This document shows positions 1 through 6,287 of a stretch of DNA of 8,180 nt, one piece after another (the stretch's first letter is position 1; each line of letters starts with the position of its first letter). Below the pieces are notes generated by a model that saw only the letters and a program-made list of their open reading frames with translations, was not told the DNA's origin and searched no databases. This DNA comes from an uncultured Roseburia sp. (lineage in GTDB: Bacteria > Bacillota > Clostridia > Lachnospirales > Lachnospiraceae), in assembly GCA_947384095.1 (NCBI GenBank), contig CANDFU010000061.1:1-8180 (forward strand). The letters run 5' to 3'. The position numbers and the translations under genes were made by a program.

Positions 1-155
1 AACGATTCAAAATTTACATCCTCCGTTTTCTCCAACAATTTCATCAATTCATTATTTTCTTTGATGCGACTCTGAATCTTATTTATTTTATTGTCAATTA
101 AAAACTTCTGATTCAGATATTCTTCATGTAAACTTGTCAAAAACCTTATATTCAT
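1..155 (-). CDS. Unrecognised protein, N-terminal fragment (cut by window edge)
   Basis: Reading the minus strand from an ATG at 155-153 gives 51 codons with no stop before the window edge, so the gene continues to the left. The visible part starts MNIRFLTSLHEEYL and is hydrophilic, rich in Lys, Glu, Asn and Ile. Its pattern (for example KINKIQSRIKENNELMKLLE, about residues 23-42) suggests an amphipathic helix or coiled coil; no signal peptide or membrane segment is visible. The start has only a weak ribosome binding site (GGTGA, 7 bases upstream), but a good promoter candidate lies just upstream at 188-217, which supports a real gene. It is divergent from the hydrolase gene. I do not recognise the family, and 51 residues are too few to assign a function. 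Confidence 0.6.
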   Translation of the reverse strand, partial: MNIRFLTSLHEEYLNQKFLIDNKINKIQSRIKENNELMKLLEKTEDVNFES

Positions 156-187
156 TTCTTTTCACCGAACATATGTTTGTTATTCAT

Positions 188-217
188 ATTATATGTACCA
201 ATCTTATTTTATACCAA
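188..217 (-). promoter_or_regulatory. Candidate sigma-A promoter for the leftward partial gene
   Basis: On the minus strand a TTGGTA -35 box (217-212) is followed after 18 bases by a perfect TATAAT -10 box (193-188). Transcription would start near 181, giving a leader of about 26 bases before the ATG at 155. This is a match by eye to the housekeeping consensus in an AT-rich region, so chance similarity is possible. Confidence 0.5.
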
Positions 218-266
218 TTTATTTCTCATGAAAAGCAAATTTTTTTCTGTTTGATAAATTTTTAAT

Positions 267-295
267 TTGTATAACACTATAAAAGCGGCTATAAT
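267..295 (+). promoter_or_regulatory. Candidate sigma-A promoter for the hydrolase gene
   Basis: A TTGTAT -35 box (267-272, three of six consensus bases) is followed by a 17-base spacer and a perfect TATAAT -10 box (290-295). The start site would be near 302, leaving a leader of roughly 90 bases before the ATG at 393. The -35 boxes of this promoter and of the divergent one at 188-217 are about 50 bases apart, so one regulator could affect both. No operator was identified. Confidence 0.5.
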
Positions 296-392
296 ATAAA
301 TAGAATATAAACCAAATCCTTATAAATGGCCGCAATTTATAATTGTTCTTATCCAAAGTAAAACCAGACACAACAATTATCAGGAGGGAATC

Positions 393-1346
393 ATGAAAAA
401 AAATATCAGACAATTTCTAATCTTATCGGCATTCGCAGCCGGAACCATTCACTGCATCAACCGCTTTGTCGATCTGACAGCAGAAATGAAAAATATATTA
501 AAATCTGAAAACGGCGAATATTATAACTGGAAAAACGGACAGATCTATTACAGCAAACGTGGATCCGGCTCTCCTGTTCTTCTGATCCATGATCTGGATC
601 CCGTCAGTTCTTCTTATGAATGGTGCCGTATTGTAAAAAAACTGGAAAAAACACATACTGTATATGCAGTGGATCTGCCGGGCTGCGGGCGTTCAGAAAA
701 GCCGCATCAGATTTATACAAGTTTTCTCTATGTGCAAATGCTCACGGATTTTATTCACGATGTAATCGGTGAAAGCCCGGATGTCGTCACGACAAACCGC
801 TCCGTCTCATTTGCAGTTCTCGCACAGAATATGGACCGGACTCTGATGAAACGGATCATTGCCGTCAATCCGCCATCATCCGGATCATTTGACCATACAG
901 CAGATCCGCATGCTGCAACAAAAAAAATGCTGCTGGAGCTTCCCGTCATCGGTACTTTTATCTACAACATCTACATGTACGAAAAAAATATCAACAGGAA
1001 GCTACGCAACATTTACTTCGACAAACCTCAGCTCGTGTCCAGCAAAATGCTTGACGCCTACTACGAATCTTCTCATATGGAAAAAAGTCATGGAAGGTAT
1101 CTGCTGGCAAGTATTGAAGGACAATACACTGACAATGCGATAACACATGCGCTCAAAAACCTGACAATACCTCTCTGTATCATCGAGAGCAGAAATCTCC
1201 GAAAGACAGTATCCGTCGTCGATTCTTACTCGCGGTATCACTCACAGGTTGAGACTGCCTATATTTCAAACACCAGGCTTGTCCCACAGCTCGAAGCACC
1301 AGACAGACTCTTAAACATCATTCATATGTTCCTGAATGACAAATAG
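393..1346 (+). CDS. Membrane-anchored alpha/beta-hydrolase-fold protein, probable pseudoenzyme
   Basis: A 317-residue protein. The ATG at 393 has a strong AGGAGGG site at 382-388. The N-terminus has Lys/Arg (KKNIR) followed by a hydrophobic stretch (about residues 8-19) and then HCINRF, which looks like an uncleaved signal anchor placing the domain outside the membrane. Cys21 is not in a good lipobox because it is preceded by His. Fold signatures are clear: LLIHD at 63-67, DLPGCGRSEKP at 94-104, and a C-terminal PQLEAPDRLLN segment at 298-308 that matches the region after the catalytic His of the family. The active-site motifs are altered. The nucleophile elbow reads N-R-S137-V-S instead of GxSxG, the acid position aligns with N268 (ESRN in place of GxxD), and the GHxPxLE histidine aligns with L296 (RLVPQLE). 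The frame is intact, so this is a divergent or non-catalytic protein rather than an obvious pseudogene. Substrate unknown. It is transcribed towards rsmG. Confidence 0.85.
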   Translation: MKKNIRQFLILSAFAAGTIHCINRFVDLTAEMKNILKSENGEYYNWKNGQIYYSKRGSGSPVLLIHDLDPVSSSYEWCRIVKKLEKTHTVYAVDLPGCGRSEKPHQIYTSFLYVQMLTDFIHDVIGESPDVVTTNRSVSFAVLAQNMDRTLMKRIIAVNPPSSGSFDHTADPHAATKKMLLELPVIGTFIYNIYMYEKNINRKLRNIYFDKPQLVSSKMLDAYYESSHMEKSHGRYLLASIEGQYTDNAITHALKNLTIPLCIIESRNLRKTVSVVDSYSRYHSQVETAYISNTRLVPQLEAPDRLLNIIHMFLNDK

Positions 1347-1370
1347 ACTTTATCATACCCTTTTCAGATA

Positions 1371-2096
1371 TCACAGCGGGGATCTCGCAGGAGTCCCCGC
1401 TTTTCTCGGATATCCCTTCGGTGTCTTTTTCTGTTTCCGGATAACGACAAAAGAACGCTTCTGACCACATAGATCAAACTTATCAATTTTTTCAATCCGG
1501 CCGCCCAGAATAGAAACTGCATTCTGAGCCAGCCCGGCCTCGGCGTCAATCCCGCCCGACTTATAAGAGACAAATCTTCCTCCTACCTTTACAAATGGAA
1601 GACAATACTCACTCAGTGAAGATAAATTCGCCACTGCACGTGATACACACAGATCAAATTGTTCCCGGAAAATCGGATTCCTGCCCATTTCCTCCGCCCG
1701 GGCATGAACAGTTTCAATTCCTTTTAACCCAATTTTTTCAATGACTTCATCCAAAAACAAAATTCGTTTTTTTAATGAATCCGCGAGCACAATCTTTAAC
1801 TGCGGAAATGCAATTTTTAAAGGGACACCAGGAAAACCAGCCCCCGTCCCTAAGTCCAGAATACGGCTTTCACTGATAATCTCATCGCTAAAGTCATATA
1901 CACGCACAATGGAAAGGCTGTCCAGAAAATGTTTTCTGACTACATCTTCATACTCCGTAATCGCAGTCAGATTCATCACCTTATTTTTTTCTACCAGTAT
2001 TTCATAAAAATCCATAAACTGACTATACTGCTCTTCACTCAACGAAATTTGAAGATCCTTAAGTCCTTCCCGAAATACTTCAGATCTCTGCTCCAT
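1371..2096 (-). CDS. rsmG: 16S rRNA (guanine527-N7)-methyltransferase RsmG (GidB)
   Basis: A 241-residue cytoplasmic enzyme that transfers a methyl group from S-adenosylmethionine to N7 of G527 in the 530 loop of 16S rRNA. In other bacteria loss of RsmG gives low-level streptomycin resistance. Visible family marks are MNLTAI (41-46), the SAM-binding loop [11 protein letters not shown] (80-90), ARAEEM (132-137), SRAVA (152-156) and the typical C-terminal PRKAGTPxxxPL (230-241). The length is normal for the family. The ATG at 2096 is preceded by a GGAAGG-type site within about 15 bases. The gene overlaps the end of mnmG by 17 bases (2080-2096), which suggests translational coupling in the classic gidA-gidB order. 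It is the last gene of the leftward block and runs convergently into the hydrolase gene with 24 bp between stop codons. No terminator of its own was seen. Confidence 0.97.
   Translation of the reverse strand: MEQRSEVFREGLKDLQISLSEEQYSQFMDFYEILVEKNKVMNLTAITEYEDVVRKHFLDSLSIVRVYDFSDEIISESRILDLGTGAGFPGVPLKIAFPQLKIVLADSLKKRILFLDEVIEKIGLKGIETVHARAEEMGRNPIFREQFDLCVSRAVANLSSLSEYCLPFVKVGGRFVSYKSGGIDAEAGLAQNAVSILGGRIEKIDKFDLCGQKRSFVVIRKQKKTPKGYPRKAGTPARSPL
1375..1407 (+). terminator. Rho-independent terminator of the hydrolase gene, inside the rsmG 3' end
   Basis: AGCGGGGA (1375-1382) pairs with TCCCCGCT (1394-1401) for 8 bp. The stem can be extended by CTC (1384-1386) with GAG (1391-1393) around a GCAG loop, with one bulged T. 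TTTTCTC follows at 1401-1407. The T-rich tail lies on the plus-strand side, so it should stop transcripts of the hydrolase gene, whose stop codon is 28 bases upstream of the stem. The minus-strand side has no T-tract (GTGATATC), so it is not a good terminator for rsmG. The stem is made of the codons for the rsmG C-terminus. Confidence 0.8.
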
Positions 2097-4065
2097 TTTT
2101 CCCTTCCTTCACTTCTTCTTTTTTCCGAAACCACATCTGCTCCATATATACCAGAAGAACCGAAATATCTGCAGGCGAAACTCCGGATATTCTCGATGCC
2201 TGCCCAATCGATGAAGGACGATAAATCTTTAACTTCTGGCGTGCTTCTATCCGTAAACTTGGCACATTATCATAATCAAAATCTTCCGGTATCTTTTTTC
2301 TTTCCAGCTTTTTAAAGTTTTCCACCTGCTTTTTCTGCCGTAAAATATATCCCTCATACTTAATGTTAATATTCACCTGTTCTGCAACATCTTCCGGCAG
2401 CTCCGGCCTTTCCGGGTCAATCGGAGCCAGTTTCTGATAATCCAGCTCCGGTCTTCGAATTAATTCCGTGAGCCGTGTCCCCGTATTTAAAGGGATACTC
2501 CCATAATCTTCCAACAATTGCTGGACCCTTTTTTCCGCCCCGATCCGCACCTGTCCGACTCGTCTCATTTCCTCTTCAATCCACTTTTCCTTCTGGCATA
2601 TCCTCTCATAACGCTCTCTCGAGATCAGTCCGACCTCATATCCTTTCTTTGTCAGACGCAGATCAGCGTTATCCTGGCGAAGCAAAAGGCGGTACTCCGC
2701 CCGTGAAGTCATCATGCGATACGGTTCTTTATTTTCTTTTGTGACCAGATCGTCTATCAAAACACCGATATAAGCCTCCGAGCGATCCAGAACCAGCGGT
2801 TCTCTGCCAAGAATTTTCATGGAAGCATTGATTCCCGCGATCAGTCCCTGGCATGCCGCTTCCTCATACCCACTGCTCCCGTTAAACTGTCCGCCCGAAA
2901 AAAGGCCTTTGATCTTCTTAAATTCAAGTGTTGCATGAAGCTGATTCGGATTGATACAATCATACTCAATCGCATAAGCATTTCTTACAATCTTCACATG
3001 CTCAAACCCCGGAAGCGTCCGGTACATTTCATGCTGTACATCCTCCGGCATCGATGAAGACATTCCTCCGACATACATCTCATTTGTATGTATCCCCTCC
3101 GGCTCGATAAAAATCTGATGGCGTTCCTTATCAGAAAATCTGACGACTTTATCCTCAATGGAAGGACAATATCTTGGGCCTGTCCCTTCAATAATCCCGG
3201 CATAAATCGGAGATCGGTCCAGATTGTTTCTTATAATTTCATGCGTCCTTGCATTTGTGTATGTCAGCCAGCAGGGCACCTGTTCTATCTGCACAGACTC
3301 AGGATCCGTCGCAAATGAAAAAGGGACAACACGTTCATCTCCTTTCTGCTCCTCCATTTTCGAAAAATCAAGCGAATTTTTATCCACCCGCGCCGGAGTC
3401 CCTGTCTTAAAACGATACATTTCGATACCATGCAAAAGCAGTGAATTTGTGAGATGATTCGCCGCCATCAGGCCGTTTGGCCCCGTATGGCTGATCATTT
3501 CTCCCGTCAGACACCGTGCTCCAAGATAAGTCCCGGTGCACAATATCACCGCCTTGCTGTGATAAAAGGCGCCGGAAACCGTTTTCACCCCAATAATCTC
3601 CCGACGCTTCTCCTCAATCTCATTTTCCCCACACTCTCTTGTCACAATATCTGAGACTTCCGCCTGCCGGATCGTAAGATGTTTCGTCTCCTGTAAAGTC
3701 TGCCGCATCTTCATACTGTAGTCCGCTTTATCCGCCTGTGCCCGCAGCGAATGTACTGCAGGCCCTTTCGATCTGTTTAACATTTTCGACTGTATAAAGG
3801 TCTTATCGATATTGATTCCCATCTGACCGCCCAGCGCATCAATCTCACGCACAAGATGTCCCTTTGAAGTTCCTCCGATATTCGGATTACACGGCATCAG
3901 TGCAATGCTGTCCACACTGACCGTGAAAATAATTGTCTCAAGTCCCAGTCTCGCACACGCAAGAGCAGCTTCACAGCCCGCATGCCCTGCACCCACAACC
4001 ACCACGTCATAAGTCTCCTCTACCCGATTCTGATTACCACAATACATCTTCTCTCCCACTGACAT
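2080..4065 (-). CDS. mnmG: tRNA uridine-5-carboxymethylaminomethyl modification enzyme MnmG (GidA)
   Basis: FAD-dependent partner of MnmE. The heterotetramer adds the carboxymethylaminomethyl group to C5 of wobble U34 in tRNAs reading NNA/NNG codons, using methylene-tetrahydrofolate and glycine. From the start chosen here the protein has 661 residues, slightly longer than the usual 620-630 because of extra N- and C-terminal residues. Visible features are the FAD dinucleotide loop GAGHAG (about 25-30), the [13 protein letters not shown] signature with the first conserved Cys (about 59), RYCPSIEDK with the second (about 300; E. coli C47 and C277), and [20 protein letters not shown] (392-411). 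The C-terminus contains the helical MnmE-binding region. The start is uncertain: ATGs at 4068, 4065 and 4047 are all possible. 4065 lies 6 bases after AGGAGG and is preferred. The frame is open further upstream to 4167, but that would overlap mnmE and adds no conserved residues. MnmE is encoded 86 bases upstream. Confidence 0.96.
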   Translation of the reverse strand: MSVGEKMYCGNQNRVEETYDVVVVGAGHAGCEAALACARLGLETIIFTVSVDSIALMPCNPNIGGTSKGHLVREIDALGGQMGINIDKTFIQSKMLNRSKGPAVHSLRAQADKADYSMKMRQTLQETKHLTIRQAEVSDIVTRECGENEIEEKRREIIGVKTVSGAFYHSKAVILCTGTYLGARCLTGEMISHTGPNGLMAANHLTNSLLLHGIEMYRFKTGTPARVDKNSLDFSKMEEQKGDERVVPFSFATDPESVQIEQVPCWLTYTNARTHEIIRNNLDRSPIYAGIIEGTGPRYCPSIEDKVVRFSDKERHQIFIEPEGIHTNEMYVGGMSSSMPEDVQHEMYRTLPGFEHVKIVRNAYAIEYDCINPNQLHATLEFKKIKGLFSGGQFNGSSGYEEAACQGLIAGINASMKILGREPLVLDRSEAYIGVLIDDLVTKENKEPYRMMTSRAEYRLLLRQDNADLRLTKKGYEVGLISRERYERICQKEKWIEEEMRRVGQVRIGAEKRVQQLLEDYGSIPLNTGTRLTELIRRPELDYQKLAPIDPERPELPEDVAEQVNINIKYEGYILRQKKQVENFKKLERKKIPEDFDYDNVPSLRIEARQKLKIYRPSSIGQASRISGVSPADISVLLVYMEQMWFRKKEEVKEGKNGAEI

Positions 4066-4071
4066 CATACC

Positions 4072-4077
4072 CCTCCT
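4072..4077 (-). promoter_or_regulatory. Ribosome binding site that sets the mnmG start
   Basis: The minus strand reads AAAGGAGGGGT immediately before two tandem ATGs. From AGGAGG (4077-4072) the spacing is 3 bases to the ATG at 4068 and 6 bases to the ATG at 4065, which favours 4065. A second, weaker GGGAG lies 5 bases before a third ATG at 4047. Confidence 0.7.
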
Positions 4078-4151
4078 TTCTTCCAGATCTTCAACACAAT
4101 CCCTTCCGCTCTGCACAATCAAAAACCTCTGCCGATAGCTGTGATAAAAAA

Positions 4152-5540
4152 CTATTTCCCCACACAAAACGAGCGAAAGATCTCTTCCACCAGATCTTCC
4201 TCCACTGCTTCTCCGATAATGCTTCCAAGCTCTTCATAGGCATTCATCAGATCTATGGAATAAAAATCTTCCGGCATTCCTTCCTCTATGCTTTTTCTTA
4301 CAAGCGACAGACTCTCAAGTGTATTTTCCAGAGCCGTTTTATGACGAATATTTGTGATATATACTTCATCATTAAAACGCAGTTCACCGAAAAAAAACAT
4401 ATCCTTAACCGCTTTGTACAGCTCATCCATACCTGTCTGTTCTTTCGCAGAAACAGAAATTACTTTGCAGCCATTCTGCATCTTTTCAAGGAATGGCCGC
4501 AGTTCCTCTTCCTCTGTCTTTGCATGCAGATCCGATTTATTCAAAAGTACGATTACCTTCCTGCCCACAAGACGATCCATGATATCAAAATCATTTTCAT
4601 CCAGTTCAGTCGAACTATCGACAACATAAATAACCAGATCTGCATCCTCTAAATATTGTCTTGCCTTATCAACTCCTATCTTTTCCACCACGTCTTCCGT
4701 ATCCCGGATCCCTGCCGTGTCTATGACATTTAAAACAATTCCATTCAGGTTCATCTGTTCTCTTAATACATCTCTGGTGGTCCCTGCAATTTCCGTCACA
4801 ATCGCCCGCTCTTCTCCCAGCATGGAATTTAAAAGAGATGACTTTCCGGCGTTCGGCTTGCCAACAATCACAGTTAAAATACCTTCTTTTAAAATTCTCC
4901 CATTCTCACTGGAAGCAATCAGTTTTTCCACTTTTCCGGCTACGTTATTCACAATTACTTTCAGCCGATGCGAATACCCGTCCAGGCTGAAGTGCTCCGG
5001 ATCATCCAGCGCAGACTCGATAAACGCCACCTCATGCAAAAGTTCTGCGCGAATTTCCCTGATTACTCTTGAAAGTGAACCTGAAAGCTGTCTGACCGAA
5101 CTTTTCAGCGCAAATTCATTCTGGGCCTGTATCACATCCATCACAGATTCCGCCTGAGACAAATCCAGTCTCCCGTTCAGGAACGCTCTCTTTGTAAATT
5201 CCCCGGGCTCTGCAGGCCTGGCTCCATTTCTGACCACAGCCTCCAGAATCCGTTTCACCACATAGACGCCGCCGTGACAATCGATCTCCACAGTATCCTC
5301 CCTGGTATAACTTCTCGGAGCCTTCATCAGAAGAATAAGCACCTCGTCGATTACTTCTCCGTCTTCCCTGATCTCTCCATAGCGGATTGTATGGCTCTTT
5401 GTCTCAGAAAGTTTTCTTCCGCCCTTTTCAAAAAAAACACGATCCGCAACAAAGACGGCGTCCGGTCCGCTGATTCTTACAATCCCAAGCCCTGCGCCCG
5501 CCATCGCAGTCGCAATCGCCGCAATCGTATCCGTTTTCAT
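4152..5540 (-). CDS. mnmE: tRNA modification GTPase MnmE (TrmE)
   Basis: A 462-residue potassium-activated GTPase that works with MnmG on U34 of tRNA in the cytoplasm. Domain order: an N-terminal folate-binding domain (about 1-120, starting [20 protein letters not shown]), a helical domain, and a G domain inserted from about 217 to 380. G1 is GKPNAGKS (227-234), G2 GTTRD (253-257), G3 DTAG (274-277) and G4 NKSD (334-337). The helical domain then resumes and ends in the family C-terminal motif C-V-G-K (459-462) with the conserved Cys459. All key residues are present. The ATG at 5540 follows GGGAGGT (5551-5545) by 4 bases and gives the usual family N-terminus. A longer reading from 5609 would translate through the upstream hairpin and is rejected. 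The next gene is mnmG, its functional partner. A terminator-like hairpin precedes the gene. Confidence 0.97.
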   Translation of the reverse strand: MKTDTIAAIATAMAGAGLGIVRISGPDAVFVADRVFFEKGGRKLSETKSHTIRYGEIREDGEVIDEVLILLMKAPRSYTREDTVEIDCHGGVYVVKRILEAVVRNGARPAEPGEFTKRAFLNGRLDLSQAESVMDVIQAQNEFALKSSVRQLSGSLSRVIREIRAELLHEVAFIESALDDPEHFSLDGYSHRLKVIVNNVAGKVEKLIASSENGRILKEGILTVIVGKPNAGKSSLLNSMLGEERAIVTEIAGTTRDVLREQMNLNGIVLNVIDTAGIRDTEDVVEKIGVDKARQYLEDADLVIYVVDSSTELDENDFDIMDRLVGRKVIVLLNKSDLHAKTEEEELRPFLEKMQNGCKVISVSAKEQTGMDELYKAVKDMFFFGELRFNDEVYITNIRHKTALENTLESLSLVRKSIEEGMPEDFYSIDLMNAYEELGSIIGEAVEEDLVEEIFRSFCVGK

Positions 5541-5558
5541 ATCAACCTCCCATAAGGT

Positions 5559-5605
5559 AAAAAATGGCTGTCCGAAAAAACAAAATCTCCTTTTTCGAAC
5601 AGCCA
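5559..5605 (-). terminator. Rho-independent terminator or attenuator between jag and mnmE
   Basis: On the minus strand TGGCTGT (5605-5599) and CGAAAAA (5597-5591) pair with TTTTTCG (5579-5573) and ACAGCCA (5571-5565). This gives two 7-bp helices split by one mismatch (5598/5572), with an 11-base loop. Six Ts follow directly (5564-5559). The shape is that of an intrinsic terminator for transcripts coming from jag. It ends only 8 bases before the mnmE ribosome binding site (5551-5545), so any mnmE transcript begun upstream must read through it. I saw no convincing promoter between the jag stop and the hairpin. The plus-strand side has no T-tract. Confidence 0.85.
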
Positions 5606-5639
5606 CCACGCAGCCTGATCTATGTTCTATTCTGACTCT

Positions 5640-6266
5640 CTATGACCTCTTGAGCGTGACAACAACATGCCGGTATGGCTCCTCCCCCTCGCTGTGCGTC
5701 GCAACAAACTTATCATTCTGCAGAGCCGAGTGAATGACTCTTCTCTCAAACGGATTCATCGGTTCCAAGGAAACAGAATGCTTTGTCCTCTTCACTTTAT
5801 ATGCAATATTTCTCGCAAGGTTTTCTAAAGTCTCTCTTCGTCTTTTACGATAATCCTCCGTATCGATTTTCACTTTGATATAAGACTCTGTATGCTTATT
5901 GACGGCAAGATTAGTCAGATACTGCAGAGAATCAAGAGTCTGTCCTCTTTTACCGATCAGGACTCCCATATCATCTCCCTTTAACTCAACATTGACGACA
6001 TTACTCCCCTCTTCCCTGTCAATAAAAATCTCCACATTAAGGCCCATCGCATCAAAGATTTTGTCCAGAAATTCCTGAATATTGTCATTGATATCATTCT
6101 TTTTCCGGGCTTTAATGACCGCATCCTTTCTTCCGATCCCAAGAATGCCGGCACTCCCCTTCTCAATCACTTCATATTCTACTTTATCACTGGTCGTTCC
6201 CAGCCGGATCAGAGCTTCCGTAATCGCGTCATCCACTGTTCTGGCCGAAATCTCAATAAATTCCAT
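5640..6266 (-). CDS. khpB: RNA-binding protein Jag/KhpB (Jag_N-KH-R3H)
   Basis: A 208-residue cytoplasmic protein of the Jag family (SpoIIIJ-associated, also called KhpB/EloR). In streptococci it binds RNA with KhpA and influences cell elongation and division; its role here is inferred from the family. Domains in order: Jag_N at about 2-52 (EFIEISARTVDDAITEAL and the GSAGILGIGRKDAVI segment), a charged linker, a KH domain at about 75-150 with the GxxG loop G-K-R-G at 105-108 intact, and an R3H domain at about 152-208 with R175-x3-H179 intact in NPFERRVIHSAL. The ATG at 6266 lies about 10 bases after AGGGGG, and only 21 bases separate it from the yidC stop. Coupling to yidC is the rule in Firmicutes and suggests a shared transcript. 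A terminator-like hairpin follows the stop codon. Confidence 0.96.
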   Translation of the reverse strand: MEFIEISARTVDDAITEALIRLGTTSDKVEYEVIEKGSAGILGIGRKDAVIKARKKNDINDNIQEFLDKIFDAMGLNVEIFIDREEGSNVVNVELKGDDMGVLIGKRGQTLDSLQYLTNLAVNKHTESYIKVKIDTEDYRKRRRETLENLARNIAYKVKRTKHSVSLEPMNPFERRVIHSALQNDKFVATHSEGEEPYRHVVVTLKRS

Positions 6267-6287
6267 ACCTGCATTACCCCCTGTTTC

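Noticed and set aside
152..187. A small minus-strand frame MNNKHMFGEKK whose TGA overlaps the ATG of the partial gene (ATGA).
   Set aside because: The predicted transcription start near 181 lies downstream of its ATG at 187, it has no ribosome binding site, and 11 codons in AT-rich DNA are expected by chance.
285..333. GCGGC at 285-289 and GCCGC at 329-333 as an inverted repeat or operator near the hydrolase promoter.
   Set aside because: Only 5 bp pair across a 39-base gap, with no symmetric extension; too weak to support.
156..392. parS sites, tRNA genes, riboswitches or mobile-element ends in the intergenic region near the expected origin.
   Set aside because: No TGTTTCACGTGAAACA-like palindrome, cloverleaf, known aptamer or terminal repeat was seen; only AT-rich sequence with two promoter candidates.
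448..455. Lipoprotein cleavage site at Cys21 of the hydrolase.
   Set aside because: The residues before Cys are T-I-H, and His at -1 does not fit a lipobox; an uncleaved anchor is more likely.
1929..2315. A 128-codon open frame on the plus strand, and others like it across the minus-strand genes (e.g. 3933-4652, 4717-5157, 6082-6471).
   Set aside because: They are antisense to strongly conserved genes, have Ser/Leu/Phe/His-rich shadow composition, and lack ribosome binding sites or recognisable domains.
3380..3388. TTATCCACC, one base from the DnaA box TTATCCACA.
   Set aside because: It is a single copy inside the mnmG coding sequence with no cluster or AT-rich unwinding region, so it is probably chance.
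4066..4167. A 34-residue N-terminal extension of MnmG from an ATG at 4167.
   Set aside because: It overlaps the mnmE 3' end, has no conserved residues, and covers the strong ribosome binding site at 4072-4077.
5541..5609. A 23-residue N-terminal extension of MnmE from an ATG at 5609.
   Set aside because: It would translate through the terminator hairpin, has no family similarity, and the ATG at 5540 has a strong, well-placed ribosome binding site and the standard N-terminus.
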